NCBI RefSeq assembly: GCF_030013905.1
Contig: NZ_CP124862.1
Coordinates: 1,553,051 to 1,617,050, forward strand
Length of the DNA: 64,000 nt
Direction: 5' to 3'
Source of the DNA: Petroclostridium sp. X23
Lineage (GTDB): Bacteria > Bacillota > Clostridia > SK-Y3
Part shown: piece after piece, positions 9,120-19,700 of the stretch
Position numbering within the stretch: position 1 is the first letter of the stretch
Layout: the number at the start of each line of letters is the position of its first letter
Notes under the pieces: generated by a model
Told to the model about the DNA's origin: nothing
Databases searched by the model: none
What the model saw: only the letters and a program-made list of their open reading frames with translations
Translations under genes and position numbers: made by a program

Positions 9120-10478
9120 CTATTTAATTTTCTTTACTAACTCGCCAAATCCTTTTTGTCCTACCAATTTGCCATCTTGTGCCACTACCTGCCCTCTTAC
9201 CACCGTACATACCGGTAACCCTACACCTTTTAACCCTACAAATCCGGATATTTTATTGACATAATAAAGAGATTCGGGTGTGATTTCCCATTCCTTTTTA
9301 GCATCTAGTATGACAAGGTCTGCATCAAATCCAACTTCAATCGCACCCTTCTTACCATAAATGCCAAATGTTTTTGCAGGTCCTTCACTTAATGCTTTTG
9401 CAAGAATCGTCGGACTGTAACCGCGCTTTACAACACCCTCGCTAAATACCACCTGCATCACATTCTGTATTCCACTCATTCCACCCCAGGCACCAAATAT
9501 ACCATGTTTTTCTTCACTCTTTTCACTTAACTCGCAGGGAGAGTGATCCGAACCCACACAGCTTAGCGTACCGTCATTCACATATTTCCATAACTCTTCA
9601 ACGGCAGAAGCTTCTCTTAACGGTGGTGCACATTTAAAAAGACTTCCGTTTTTCACAACATCTTCATCGGTAAAGGTGAGGTAATGTCCGCAGGTTTCTC
9701 CTGTCACATCCACTCCTTCTAATTGTGCCTTTCTGATCAATTCGGCAACCTTTGGGTGGCTTACATGACATATATGGACTTTGGCTTCAAGTTCTCTTGC
9801 AAGTTCTATGATGCTTTGAGTAGCAACTAATTCTGCAATTAACGGTCTGGAGTTTAAGAAATCTCTCCAATCGTTTTTCTCTTTCTTCTTCGCTCTTCCT
9901 TCTTCCCACTTAATAATTGAATAATCTTCACAGTGGAACCCTGCACGGGCATCGACACTCTTTAGAATTTCAATGGCTTCCCTTGCCTGCCCTATTGTTA
10001 ATGAAACATAGTCCGGTGATACAGGGCCGATAAATGATTTGAAAGCAACACATCCCTTTGTATCCAGTTCCTTTAGAGCATCCAGATTGTAATCAACCAA
10101 GCCGCCCCAGAAACAATAATCTACATAAGCTTTAGGAGATACGTGTTCTTCTTTTTTATCAAATATCTTTGCATCCGTCAGCGCAGGTTCATTTTGAAGA
10201 GGCATATCGACAATTGTGGTAAAACCGCCGACGCCTGCGGCCGCTGTACCATGTTCATAGTCTTCTCTCCAGTTGTATCCCGGGTCGTTTAGGTGTGCAT
10301 GGCTATCTATCGCACCTGGAAACACATAATTTCCTTTCGCATCTATCACTTCTTTTGCGGCTAATTCATGATCCGATTCTACTATTGCAGCAATCTTGCC
10401 GTCTTTCACACAAATGCTCGCATCATAAATTCTATCTACCGTTACAACCTTGCCGTTTTTAATTAATAAATCAAACAA
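9120..10478 (-). CDS. allB: Allantoinase (copy 1)
   Basis: A cyclic amidohydrolase of 452 residues that opens the hydantoin ring of allantoin to allantoate. Binuclear metal ligands are visible: DSHAHLNDPG (HxH, near residue 60), the Lys expected to be carboxylated in CVAFKSFIGP, CHVSHP and GSDHSPC. The opening LLIKNGKVV and C-terminal VRGQVV strands are the small beta sandwich domain. Translation starts at TTG (10478). A close paralogue lies at 11991-13352. Dihydropyrimidinase/hydantoinase is the main alternative, but motif spacing and the flanking allC/allE favour allantoinase. Confidence 0.85.
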   Translation of the reverse strand: MFDLLIKNGKVVTVDRIYDASICVKDGKIAAIVESDHELAAKEVIDAKGNYVFPGAIDSHAHLNDPGYNWREDYEHGTAAAGVGGFTTIVDMPLQNEPALTDAKIFDKKEEHVSPKAYVDYCFWGGLVDYNLDALKELDTKGCVAFKSFIGPVSPDYVSLTIGQAREAIEILKSVDARAGFHCEDYSIIKWEEGRAKKKEKNDWRDFLNSRPLIAELVATQSIIELARELEAKVHICHVSHPKVAELIRKAQLEGVDVTGETCGHYLTFTDEDVVKNGSLFKCAPPLREASAVEELWKYVNDGTLSCVGSDHSPCELSEKSEEKHGIFGAWGGMSGIQNVMQVVFSEGVVKRGYSPTILAKALSEGPAKTFGIYGKKGAIEVGFDADLVILDAKKEWEITPESLYYVNKISGFVGLKGVGLPVCTVVRGQVVAQDGKLVGQKGFGELVKKIK

Positions 10479-10575
10479 TTTTCACGCCCTCTTCCCTGAA
10501 TATTTTTTGCAACTATTCCGTTTTGACATTTTATTGTACTAAATTAAATCTCTTTGTTTGATCTTCTGTAAGATA

Positions 10576-11964
10576 TCAACCTTCAGCAATGTCCTGAACC
10601 GGAACATTTTCTTGACACAAACTTGTTCCTCTACAGAACGGTCTTGAAGACGGAAGGTTTTTCATAAGGATATAATAAGCGGCCATCGTAGGAATAAAAC
10701 TTATGAAGAATGATAATCCTCTGTTAATAAAACCAAACGCTGCTCCTATAACAATTGCAGCAATAGCGGCGTAATTCACACCCTTGAACGGACCATCTTC
10801 ATCATACAACTCATTAAGATCAACCTTTTGTTTTCTGATAATATAATAGTCGGTGAGTAATACTGCAAAAATAGGTCCAAAGAATACCGTATATGTTTGT
10901 ATAAATACATCAAGACCTGCTGCCGAAGATTCCTTTACCAGCTCCCATGGAAATGTGCATACGGCAATAACGCTGACAAGCGTTGCGGCTGTTTTATGCT
11001 TCAGCTTGAACGCATCCATAAGGGCATAAACTGGGGGTATTACGTTACTTAACAAATTTGTGGTCATTTGAGCAAAGATAATAAACAACAACGTGGATAC
11101 AACTAGAATTTTATTATCTACCGCACTGGAAAAAGCAACAATCGGATTTGCTATTCCTGTAGCTGTTGTAATCATAAGACCGATAATTCCCATAAATACT
11201 GTCGCCGGAACCATCGCAAGGAAATATACCACTCCTCTTGTGGCATCACTATAACCAGGCTTCAATTCTCTAACATAGTCACCGGCGTTAAGCATAACAG
11301 TGATATTTACACCGAAGAATGAAATAATAGCAGTCCAGAATGGAAGTCCCCAAGTACCTTGTTTGTTAATAAGCTTTTCTGAAATAACATCTCCATAGGT
11401 GGTAAGACATACATAAAACATATAGGTCAATGCCCCTACAATAAATATCGCACCAATATTCTCTATCCATTTTACACCCTTGAATCCTAGTAATGAAAGA
11501 AGCATTTGTGTAATTTGGAATGCAATAAAGAAAAATATAACGTTATCAAAGCCAAATAATGTTTTTGATACCTCATTTAATGCCGTACCTGCCAGCCAGC
11601 TTTGTACACCATACCAAACGATAGCCGGTGCTGCTCTTAACAATGAAGGAACAATGGTTCCTTTTGTACCAAATGCGCTTTTTAGTTGGACAACATAGGG
11701 TATCCCGGTTTTGTAGCTTAACCTGTCATTCAAAATAAGGCCCGCAATCAGAATCAATGACCCGATAAGCATTGCTAAACCTGCCTGCATCAAGCTTAGA
11801 CCCGATTGAACTATACTTGAGCCAAGTGCAAAAGTCCCTATTGATATACAGCCTCCAAGCCATGCTGTCAGATAGGATGTCTTTCCTAGGATTCTTTTGT
11901 CTTCAGGAATAGGTAATAGTGTGTCCTCCACATGATTTGCTCCAGCAGAATTTTCGTTACTCAT
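10576..11964 (-). CDS. NCS1-family transporter, probable allantoin/purine permease (copy 2)
   Basis: A 462-residue, roughly 12-helix NCS1 permease closely related to the one at 7724-9091: the same GGCISIGTF helix-1 motif, IPYVVQLKSAFG, and IVWYGVQSWLAGTAL with the binding-site Trp. The Arg/Ser pair of copy 1 in this stretch is Lys/Ser here, and other pore residues differ, so the two may have split substrates (for example allantoin and uracil/hydantoin). The gene follows allB copy 2 by 26 bases and has a textbook AAAGGAGG ribosome binding site. The tail is longer than in copy 1 (about 20 extra residues). Confidence 0.85.
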   Translation of the reverse strand: MSNENSAGANHVEDTLLPIPEDKRILGKTSYLTAWLGGCISIGTFALGSSIVQSGLSLMQAGLAMLIGSLILIAGLILNDRLSYKTGIPYVVQLKSAFGTKGTIVPSLLRAAPAIVWYGVQSWLAGTALNEVSKTLFGFDNVIFFFIAFQITQMLLSLLGFKGVKWIENIGAIFIVGALTYMFYVCLTTYGDVISEKLINKQGTWGLPFWTAIISFFGVNITVMLNAGDYVRELKPGYSDATRGVVYFLAMVPATVFMGIIGLMITTATGIANPIVAFSSAVDNKILVVSTLLFIIFAQMTTNLLSNVIPPVYALMDAFKLKHKTAATLVSVIAVCTFPWELVKESSAAGLDVFIQTYTVFFGPIFAVLLTDYYIIRKQKVDLNELYDEDGPFKGVNYAAIAAIVIGAAFGFINRGLSFFISFIPTMAAYYILMKNLPSSRPFCRGTSLCQENVPVQDIAEG

Positions 11965-11990
11965 TTTTGTTTTCCTCCTTTAGATGTAAT

Positions 11991-13352
11991 TTATTTCACT
12001 GGTTTGATGAATTCACCATAACCAAATTCATCCTTAAACATGCCGTCCTGTGCCACAACTTTTCCTCTTACAATGGTGTGAGTTGGGAAGCCTTTTCCTT
12101 TTACTCCTTCGAAAGCAGAAACCTTGTTCATTGTGAGTAACGTCTCTTTTGATATCTCCCAATCCTTATTAGGATCTAAAATAACAATATCCCCGTCAAA
12201 TCCGATTTCAAAGGCACCCTTTCTGCCGTATAGATTAAATATTTTTGCCGGATTATAGTCTAATGTTTTTGCCAGCAAAGTGGGACTATATCCTCTTTGA
12301 TGAACTGCCATATCAAACATCATCGGCAAAAGAAATTGGATTGAATTCAATCCTCCCCAAGCACTCCAAATAGTATTTTTAGTATTATCCTTCTCTTTTT
12401 CATCTGCCGGAGAATGATCGGAACCAATACAAGAAAGAGTACCATCCAATACATACTCCCATAGTTTTTCTACTGCGTCTTTTGTCCTCAGAGGCGGTGT
12501 ACATTTTGCCGGAGCTCCTTTCTCATAAACCAATTCTTCGGTAAATCCAAGATAATGGGGACATGTTTCCGCTGTTACAGGCAGCCCTTCATGAATAGCC
12601 TCCTTGATAATCTGTGCAACTTCAGGGTGGCTTACATGACAAATATGTACCTTTCCTCCTGTAGCCCTTGCCATATCAAGCATGTTCTTAGTTGCGACAT
12701 ACTCCACAAGTACGCTATGGGCATCAAGGAAATCTTTTACCGTATTTCTGCCTTCGTCCTTAGCCTTCTTTTCCAACTCCTGTACCAGACCATACTCTTC
12801 ACAGTGGAAACCGCATATCGTCCCATAGGGTTTTAATATTTCTAATGCTTCTTTAATATGTCCAAGATTTACAGCCGTAAAAGTACTGTCACCCATTGGA
12901 CATACAAATGCTTTAAATGCTGCTACACCGCATTCATTTAATCCTACAAGATCTTTAAGATTATAATCGACTAATCCACCCCAAAGGCTGTAATCTACTA
13001 CCGCTTTTTTGCTGATCAGACCATATTTCAAGTCAAAAACTTCCTTATTGGTAAGCGGAGGTTCATTGTTTAAAGGCATATCGATAAGCATGGTTGTTCC
13101 ACCCACCGCGGCTGCCCTTGATCCTGTTGCAAAATCTTCTCTCCATGTAAAACCCGGCTCATTTAGATGCGCATGGCAGTCAATAATTCCAGGAAAAACA
13201 AAATTACCTTTCGCATCAATGACTTCTTTTGCTTCTGCTTTTTCACCGACAGTTAAAAAAGCGGCATATTTTCCATCCTTTATTGCTATATCCGCTTCAA
13301 ATATCCTATCGTGTGTAACAAGCTTTCCGTTTGTAATGAGTAGATCATACAT
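11991..13352 (-). CDS. allB: Allantoinase (copy 2)
   Basis: A cyclic amidohydrolase of 453 residues homologous to the copy at 9120. Metal ligands are DCHAHLNEPG, the Lys in VAAFKAFVCP, CHVSHPE and GSDHSPA. It is the first gene of the leftward operon allB2-transporter-allB1-transporter-(gap)-allC-cupin-allE. Its promoter must lie in 13353-13560, where AACCAC...GTGGTT around 13430-13466 forms a loose dyad. Keeping two allantoinases with two transporters suggests stereoisomer or ring-substrate specialisation (allantoin versus another hydantoin). That is inference. Confidence 0.85.
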   Translation of the reverse strand: MYDLLITNGKLVTHDRIFEADIAIKDGKYAAFLTVGEKAEAKEVIDAKGNFVFPGIIDCHAHLNEPGFTWREDFATGSRAAAVGGTTMLIDMPLNNEPPLTNKEVFDLKYGLISKKAVVDYSLWGGLVDYNLKDLVGLNECGVAAFKAFVCPMGDSTFTAVNLGHIKEALEILKPYGTICGFHCEEYGLVQELEKKAKDEGRNTVKDFLDAHSVLVEYVATKNMLDMARATGGKVHICHVSHPEVAQIIKEAIHEGLPVTAETCPHYLGFTEELVYEKGAPAKCTPPLRTKDAVEKLWEYVLDGTLSCIGSDHSPADEKEKDNTKNTIWSAWGGLNSIQFLLPMMFDMAVHQRGYSPTLLAKTLDYNPAKIFNLYGRKGAFEIGFDGDIVILDPNKDWEISKETLLTMNKVSAFEGVKGKGFPTHTIVRGKVVAQDGMFKDEFGYGEFIKPVK

Positions 13353-13564
13353 TTTAACCCCTTCTTTCTTTTGGAATAGACTCTAGTAGAATAGAATTTG
13401 GAATAAACGTTTAGACCAGATTTTTAAACAACCACATTGTTGTTATCATTATAATAGCACAATAAAGTGGTTGACCGCAATACCAATTTTCAAATTTCTC
13501 AATTTTTTTTGTGTACTTTGAACAGTAATTAACTTCAAAATAAAAATTGATTGTATAAATAAAC

Positions 13565-13605
13565 AAAAAAAGACGTTCGGGAAATAATATTCCAAACGTC
13601 TTTTT
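13565..13605 (-). terminator. Terminator of the iclR-type gene
   Basis: Reading leftward, a stem AAAAAGACGTT/AACGTCTTTTT closes on an AT-rich loop and ends in a T run. It separates the IclR gene from the downstream allB operon, which must therefore have its own promoter. Confidence 0.8.
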
Positions 13606-13632
13606 AACCTCTAATAGTTAGCCTCTAAAAAG

Positions 13633-14418
13633 CTATTCCTCATAACCCAGCTTTTTAGAAGCTCTATAAGCGGTCTCCTTTAGATACTCAATATTTTTAT
13701 CTGTTATGATATCATTCATTCTCGAAATCGGTCCTGTTATGCTTATCGCTGCAACAATTTTTCCAGAGAAGCCTCTTATGGGCACCGCTACACACTTCGC
13801 ACCGATTTCACATTCTTCATCATCTATCGAATAACCTTGTATTCTCACTTTGTCCAGCTCATTCATAAGCTGCCTTTTTGTGATTATGGTGTTGTCAGTA
13901 AACTTGGTAAGTCCTTTTTGAAAAATCATTTTATCAATATAGGCTTCATCATGGTTTAAAAGTAAAAGCTTACCTACTCCTGTACAATGCATCGGTGCAA
14001 CATTACCAATGCGTTGCATTGCCCTCAACATTTGATTTTGTCCTTGAATCACATCAATATAGACCATGCTCATATCCTGCTCTATTGCGAGACATACCGA
14101 TTCATCAAAAACAGCTGCAACCGCTTGTGTAAATGGCTGCAGAATATCACGGATTTCTATATCCGAACTTACTCTATTTGCAATTGCGCAGATTTTATAC
14201 GTTAAGTAGTATTTAAGTGTTTCACGATCCTGAGCAACATATCCGCAGCTTACCAGCGTCGCCAAAAACCGAACAACTGTACTTGAGTTCATACCCAGTT
14301 CCTTTGCAATATCCTGTATGCGCATAGGTTTTTGTTTTTCTGACAGCAACTCTATTATATTCAAAACTTTTTCAACAGATTGATTCTTTATAGATACTTT
14401 TTCTTTTACATCCTGCAT
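13633..14418 (-). CDS. IclR-family transcriptional regulator (AllR-like role likely)
   Basis: This 261-residue protein has an N-terminal winged helix (about residues 15-70; MRIQDIAKELGMNSSTVVRF) and a C-terminal IclR effector domain (about 85-255), with the usual GKLLLL, DDEECEIGAKCVAVPI and ISITGP blocks. Proteins of this family in allantoin loci (AllR) repress and sense glyoxylate or allantoin. It is divergent from the glyoxylate carboligase gene, with a 297-base intergenic region holding a 15-base palindrome (14662-14676). Repression of gcl and of the allB operon relieved by glyoxylate or ureidoglycolate is a reasonable inference. Confidence 0.87.
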   Translation of the reverse strand: MQDVKEKVSIKNQSVEKVLNIIELLSEKQKPMRIQDIAKELGMNSSTVVRFLATLVSCGYVAQDRETLKYYLTYKICAIANRVSSDIEIRDILQPFTQAVAAVFDESVCLAIEQDMSMVYIDVIQGQNQMLRAMQRIGNVAPMHCTGVGKLLLLNHDEAYIDKMIFQKGLTKFTDNTIITKRQLMNELDKVRIQGYSIDDEECEIGAKCVAVPIRGFSGKIVAAISITGPISRMNDIITDKNIEYLKETAYRASKKLGYEE

Positions 14419-14661
14419 TTTACATCACTTCCTAAAATGATATTTTATTTATTAAAATCATATCTCATATAAATTTCATCATATTATATCATTAGTTTTG
14501 TTTTTTTGCAATTAGACATATCTTTTTCCAGCTAAATATAAATATCAAAATGATAGCACAGTTAATTTACTTAGTATTAAATACAATTTTATACAAGATT
14601 GATACATAATATTTAAAAAACCTATTGCGAACTATAAAAACATGTGGTAAAGTAATTATAT

Positions 14662-14676
14662 TGAAATTAAATTTCA
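14662..14676. promoter_or_regulatory. Palindromic operator candidate in the iclR-gcl intergenic region
   Basis: TGAAATTAAATTTCA is a perfect palindrome about 40 bases upstream of the gcl start codon. A half-site-like ATTGAAATTAA repeats at 14680-14690. Its arrangement resembles IclR-type operators (TGGAAATNATTTCCA-like). The rest of the 14419-14715 interval is AT-rich and holds the divergent promoters. Confidence 0.55.
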
Positions 14677-14715
14677 CATATTGAAATTAATATTTTTAGA
14701 GAGGATGATATCATT

Positions 14716-16398
14716 ATGAAAATGAAATTATCAGAAGCTATCGTACAAATTATGATTAAAGAAGGAATCACCGATGCTTTCGGCATTCCCGGAGCAGGTA
14801 TTAACTCACTTTATGACGCTATGGATAAAGCACAGGACAAAATTAAACATATTACATTAAGACATGAGGAATGCTGTGTGCATGCAGCAAGCGGATATTA
14901 CAGAGCAAGCGGCAAAATGGCAGTTGCATTATGCACATCGGGTCCTGGAGCAACAAATTTTATAACCGGTGTTTATACTTCAAACATTGATTCAATTCCA
15001 CTTATCGCTATCACCGGCCAAGGCGTAAGAGCACTTATGGGTAAGGATGCTTTCCAATGTGTTGATATCGTTGACATAGCTAAGCCTATCGCAAAGCATG
15101 CCATATGCCTTAAAAATCCTAAGACAGCTGTTGATGAAGTCATTAACGCCTTCAAGATTGCCAGAGAAGGAAAGCCTGGCGCAGTACTTATAGATCTTCC
15201 ACTTGATATGCAGATGAGTGAAGTAGAATTCGATGCTGATGCTTATGTTCCTACTTCTGTAAGTAATCCAAAGGCATCCCCTTCAGCAATCAAAGCTGCA
15301 ATGGATATGCTTGTTGAAGCAAAAAATCCTGTGATCCTTATGGGCGGTGGTGTTGTACTTGCGGATGCATGTGCAGACCTTGTTAAATTTGCTGAAATCA
15401 TGCAGATTCCTGTTGTTACCACATATATGGGTAAGGGCGGAATTCCGGTTGACCATCCGTTAAATGCAGGAATACCCGGAATTCAGTGTGGCGCACCAAT
15501 AGGTAATAAGACCTTCTCAGAATCCGATGTCGTGTTAGCTATCGGTAATAGATTTACCGATCGTCATACAGGTGCAGTTCCGGTATATACAAAAAACAAA
15601 AAGTTTATTCATATCAATGTTGAAAGAAAAGAAATCGGTAAGATTTTCACTCCTGATCTTGGCATCGTAGGTGATGCAAAGGATGCAATCACTCAGCTGC
15701 TTGCAGAAGCTGAAAAATTAGGCAAGCAAAAAGGTGCGGCAAGAGTTGCAGATTTACCGAAAGTCAGAGCAGAACTCAGAAGAAAGGTTGATCATGACTG
15801 TGTACCAATCAACCCACATAGAGTCTTTGAAGAATTAAACAAATCATTTGATGCTGATACTATTTTTACAACCGGCTGCGGTATTACGCAGATCTGGTCA
15901 GGACAGCTTCAAGATATTAATAAACCAAAGAGATATCTTCCATCCGGCGGATCCGGTACTTTGGGTTATGACATCCCTGCCGCTATTGGTGCAATGGTAT
16001 CTGAAAAATGCAAAAACAAGGCTGTCGCAGTAATAGGTGACTTCGGATTCACTTTCCATGCTCAGGAACTGGCAACCGCTGCTGCAAATGACGTTCCGCT
16101 TATAGTTTGTATTGTAAATAATGCTTACCTTGGACTTATAAGACAAAATCAAAAATTTGCTTTTGGCTATGAGTATGGTGTAGCAATGCCTGAAAATCAG
16201 GGTGTTATGGACTTTGTAAAGGTTGCAGAAGGCTTTGGCTGTGAAGGTGAAAGAGTATTCAAACCCGAAGATATCGCAGGTGCTTTTGAAAGAGCTAAGG
16301 CGTCCAAGAAGCCATATGTGATTGATATTGTATGCGAACCGGAAGCACATTGCTCAATGGGTCCTGATATCGAAAACGTGAAAGAGTTCAATAACTGA
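14716..16398 (+). CDS. gcl: Glyoxylate carboligase (tartronate-semialdehyde synthase)
   Basis: A ThDP-dependent enzyme of 560 residues condensing two glyoxylates to tartronate semialdehyde and CO2. The Pyr domain begins FGIPGAGINSLYDAM and has TSGPGATNF. The PP domain has the cofactor segment GDFGFTFHAQEL...NNAYLGLIRQNQ and ends VAEGFGCEGERVFKPEDIAGAFE, a stretch almost diagnostic for Gcl. It is slightly shorter than E. coli Gcl (593). Residue 51 is Glu within LRHEECC, whereas E. coli Gcl has Val there; acetohydroxyacid synthases have Glu, so synthase activity should be kept as an alternative. The neighbourhood (allantoin genes, divergent IclR) supports Gcl. The ribosome binding site is GAGAGGATGAT. 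Confidence 0.85.
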   Translation: MKMKLSEAIVQIMIKEGITDAFGIPGAGINSLYDAMDKAQDKIKHITLRHEECCVHAASGYYRASGKMAVALCTSGPGATNFITGVYTSNIDSIPLIAITGQGVRALMGKDAFQCVDIVDIAKPIAKHAICLKNPKTAVDEVINAFKIAREGKPGAVLIDLPLDMQMSEVEFDADAYVPTSVSNPKASPSAIKAAMDMLVEAKNPVILMGGGVVLADACADLVKFAEIMQIPVVTTYMGKGGIPVDHPLNAGIPGIQCGAPIGNKTFSESDVVLAIGNRFTDRHTGAVPVYTKNKKFIHINVERKEIGKIFTPDLGIVGDAKDAITQLLAEAEKLGKQKGAARVADLPKVRAELRRKVDHDCVPINPHRVFEELNKSFDADTIFTTGCGITQIWSGQLQDINKPKRYLPSGGSGTLGYDIPAAIGAMVSEKCKNKAVAVIGDFGFTFHAQELATAAANDVPLIVCIVNNAYLGLIRQNQKFAFGYEYGVAMPENQGVMDFVKVAEGFGCEGERVFKPEDIAGAFERAKASKKPYVIDIVCEPEAHCSMGPDIENVKEFNN

Positions 16399-16437
16399 TT
16401 TTTGTAGATACATCAACTATCTATCTTCTTTACTTTA

Positions 16438-16469
16438 CCCCGTTGGTTTTATATCAACGGGGCTTTTTT
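16438..16469 (+). terminator. gcl terminator
   Basis: CCCCGTTG pairs with CAACGGGG, followed by CTTTTTTA, 40 bases after the gcl stop. Confidence 0.9.
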
Positions 16470-16736
16470 ATTAAAATTCGAAGAACAACGAAATATTATG
16501 CAACTTGATATTTATTTATGATGACCTCAACATCTTTCAAAAGCTCATTTAATTCTTCTAAATTTATATCTTCATTTCCTATGTTATCCAAAAAAATAGC
16601 CCCCTTGCTATAATTTGTTGTTTAATTGTTTACATTTATTATAAAACAATCAAAGGAATAGATCATCTAGGTTTACTATCTTTTAACAATATTTAACCGA
16701 CCTTTAACAGGAAGGAAGTAAATTTAAAAAGTTATA
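16470..16736. other. Intergenic space between convergent gcl and the ATPase gene
   Basis: AT-rich, with no intact gene. The minus strand of about 16490-16600 shows a short acidic, helix-like coding trace behind AAGGGGG, but the frame is broken by an extra base at 16560-16563, so I treat it as a relic at most. Confidence 0.4.
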
Positions 16737-19700
16737 TTACCGTGCCAATACCGGTTTTCCTCTCAATCTTGTTACGTATAACAAGTCTCTGATAAATTCA
16801 TCCAACCTGCTTAATATGGTTGTAGATAGGAATATGGATAACCAATCCATAGTATTTAATGGTATCATTCCCAGTATGCCTGCCAATCCCGGAATGTATA
16901 TGGACGCAGCCATCAATCCGGTGGATATTGCAATGGACGGGATTAAATACTTGTTTGCACCGATGTTTTTTGAACTGCATTCATAAGCGTGAAGCATCTG
17001 GCAGGATACAAGGTTTGCGAATGCCATTGTCCTTGCTTTCATCAAGCTTCCGCCAATTAGCAGTGTTCCTCCGAATACGCCAAGGGTGGTTAGTCCTGTA
17101 GCTATTCCCCGGGTGATGATGCTCTTCTTTAAATTTTTGCTAAAGATACTTGTATTTGCATCTCTGGGAGGTTCCTGCATGATATTCTTATCCGGTGGGT
17201 CCACCCCTAGTGCCAGAGCAGGAATTCCTTCGGTTACAAGGTTAATCATGAGAATCTGTCCCGGTACCAATGGAACAGGAAAACCGGTAATCGCTGCAAG
17301 AAAAATTGCCAAAACTTCTGCTAAATTACCTGACAACACATATTTCATAAATTTTTTAATATTCCTATTGATAGTTCGTCCTTCCTCCAACGCTCTTACG
17401 ATGGTCTCAAAATTATCATCAGTTAATATCATACATGATGATTCCCTGGTTACATCGGTTCCCGACTTGCCCATGGCAATACCGATATTGGCTTCTTTTA
17501 CAGCAGGCGCATCGTTTACACCATCGCCGGTCATGGCCACCACATACCCCTTTTTTTTATAGGCCTTGACAATTTTCAGTTTCTGCTGCGGACAGGTTCT
17601 GGCAAATACCTGCACATCATCTATCACATCGGATAACTCATGTTCACTCATTTTGTCCAGCTGCTCTCCTGTCAGTACAATGCCATTCTCGGTCAACATA
17701 TCAATAGATTGAGCAATAGCAGCAGCAGTTTGTTTATGATCTCCTGTAATCATTACGACTTTTATTCCTGCTTGATGACACTTTTGAATCGCTTCTTTTA
17801 CCTGTGAACGTGGAGGATCCATCATACCTACCAGTCCCAGAAAAATTAATCCTTCTTCCGGCTCACCCTGAGTATTCTCTGCTGCTTCACTGCTATCTAT
17901 TGGCTTATAAGCAACAGCCAATACCCGTAAAGCTTTGGAAGCCATTTTTTCGTTCGCATCCATAATCTTTTCAATTATACTGTCAGACAGTGATATAACT
18001 GCGTTATCGGTTAATATCCTGCTGCATTGGTTTATGATGGTATCCACCGCCCCCTTTGCATATGCATAGTAATTACCGTCCGGATCATGACAAATTGCAG
18101 TCATCCTTTTTGTTTCCGAATCAAAAGGGATTTCATGGACTCTTTGGTAACACTCAAAAGATTCCAACTGCAGCCCCGCTTTTTCTGACGCAATAAGAAG
18201 AGCGGCTTCTGTCGGATCTCCCTTAATCTCATAGTTTTTATCATCACTTCTTATGATCGATGCATCATTGCATAAGGCAGAAGCTGTTAGCAATAGCTCT
18301 AAATCATGATGATTCTCTACCACAATAGGTGTATCGTTTAAATAAAATTCACCTTCTATATTATAGCCTTCTCCTGTTATTTGGATATCCTTATCAAATG
18401 TCACGATCTCTTTAACCGTCATTTCATTTTTGGTCAGAGTGCCTGTCTTATCAGTGCATATGACGCCTGTACAGCTTAAAGTCTCTACCGATGGCAGTGT
18501 TTTTACAATGGCATTCTTTTTTGCCATTCTCTGCACGCCAAAAGCAAGGGCGATGGTGAGTACACTGGTCAGTCCTTCAGGGATCGCACCAACAGCCAAG
18601 CTGATACCGGTCCTTAACATCTGAAGTGAAGGCTGACCCCCTATGATCCCTCCAATGGTGATTATCCCGCAAATCCCTAAACACCCCCAAGCAATCACTT
18701 TTGCCAAGCGGTCAAGATCTTTCTGAAGAAGTGTCTTTTCTTGTTCGGTATTTATCAGCATGGCTGCAATTCTGCCCATCTCGGTGCTCATACCCGTTGC
18801 GGTGACAATGGCACTTCCTTTTCCTCGTACGATGGATGTCCCCATATATACCATATTACTTCTATCTCCCAATGGTACATCACCATCCGGTATATATTTC
18901 GCATTTTTAAAGACCGGATATGCTTCACCGGTCAATGAGGCTTCTACCGCTTCCATATTATAACCATCAATTAATCTGGCATCCGCAGCAACATGGTCAC
19001 CTGCCTCCAGCAGAAGAATATCTCCCGGCACTACACGATCGGTCGGTATTTCTGCCGCAATGCCGTTTCGCAATACCCGGGCACTGGGCGCGGACATTTC
19101 TTTTAGCGCATCTAATGATTTTTCGGCTTTATATTCCTGCCATACACCTAACATTGCCTCCAGCCCGATAATGCCTAATATAATGGCGGCATCCACTGCC
19201 TGCCCTAAAATCCATGATACTCCTGTTGCTCCCAATAAAAGCTTAATAATAAATCCATCAAATTGATGCATAAACATTGTAATAAAAGACTCGGATTTCT
19301 TTTGCTCAAACTGATTTAATCCAAATTTTTCAAGTCTTTTTTTTGGTTCATCAGCAGATAGTCCTACGGCAACATTTGAGTTAAGATCTTTTACAACCTC
19401 CTCAACAGGCAATGTATACCATAACTGATCTGACTTAGACGCATTAGAAGAATGCATGGCAGCTTTTACGCTATATTCATAATAATCATCGGATAGCGTA
19501 TTTTTAGTTTTTCTCAATTCTTGCGGAGACAACGGTTTTTTACATCTGAAATTCACTTTGACTACTTTGTTGTCATGTTTAATGTACGTCTTCGGGTGAA
19601 TCATGGTGTCGATTTTTTCTTTGATTTCAAAAGCTGTAACTCTATCCACATCATAGACCACAAGAATTTTGCCAGTATAGGAATTGGCATTTGCCAATAC

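Noticed and set aside
16496..16592. Possible 32-residue minus-strand peptide behind AAGGGGG with a TTG start
   Set aside because: The frame holds only if one of four A residues near 16560 is dropped; as written it stops after about 14 codons.
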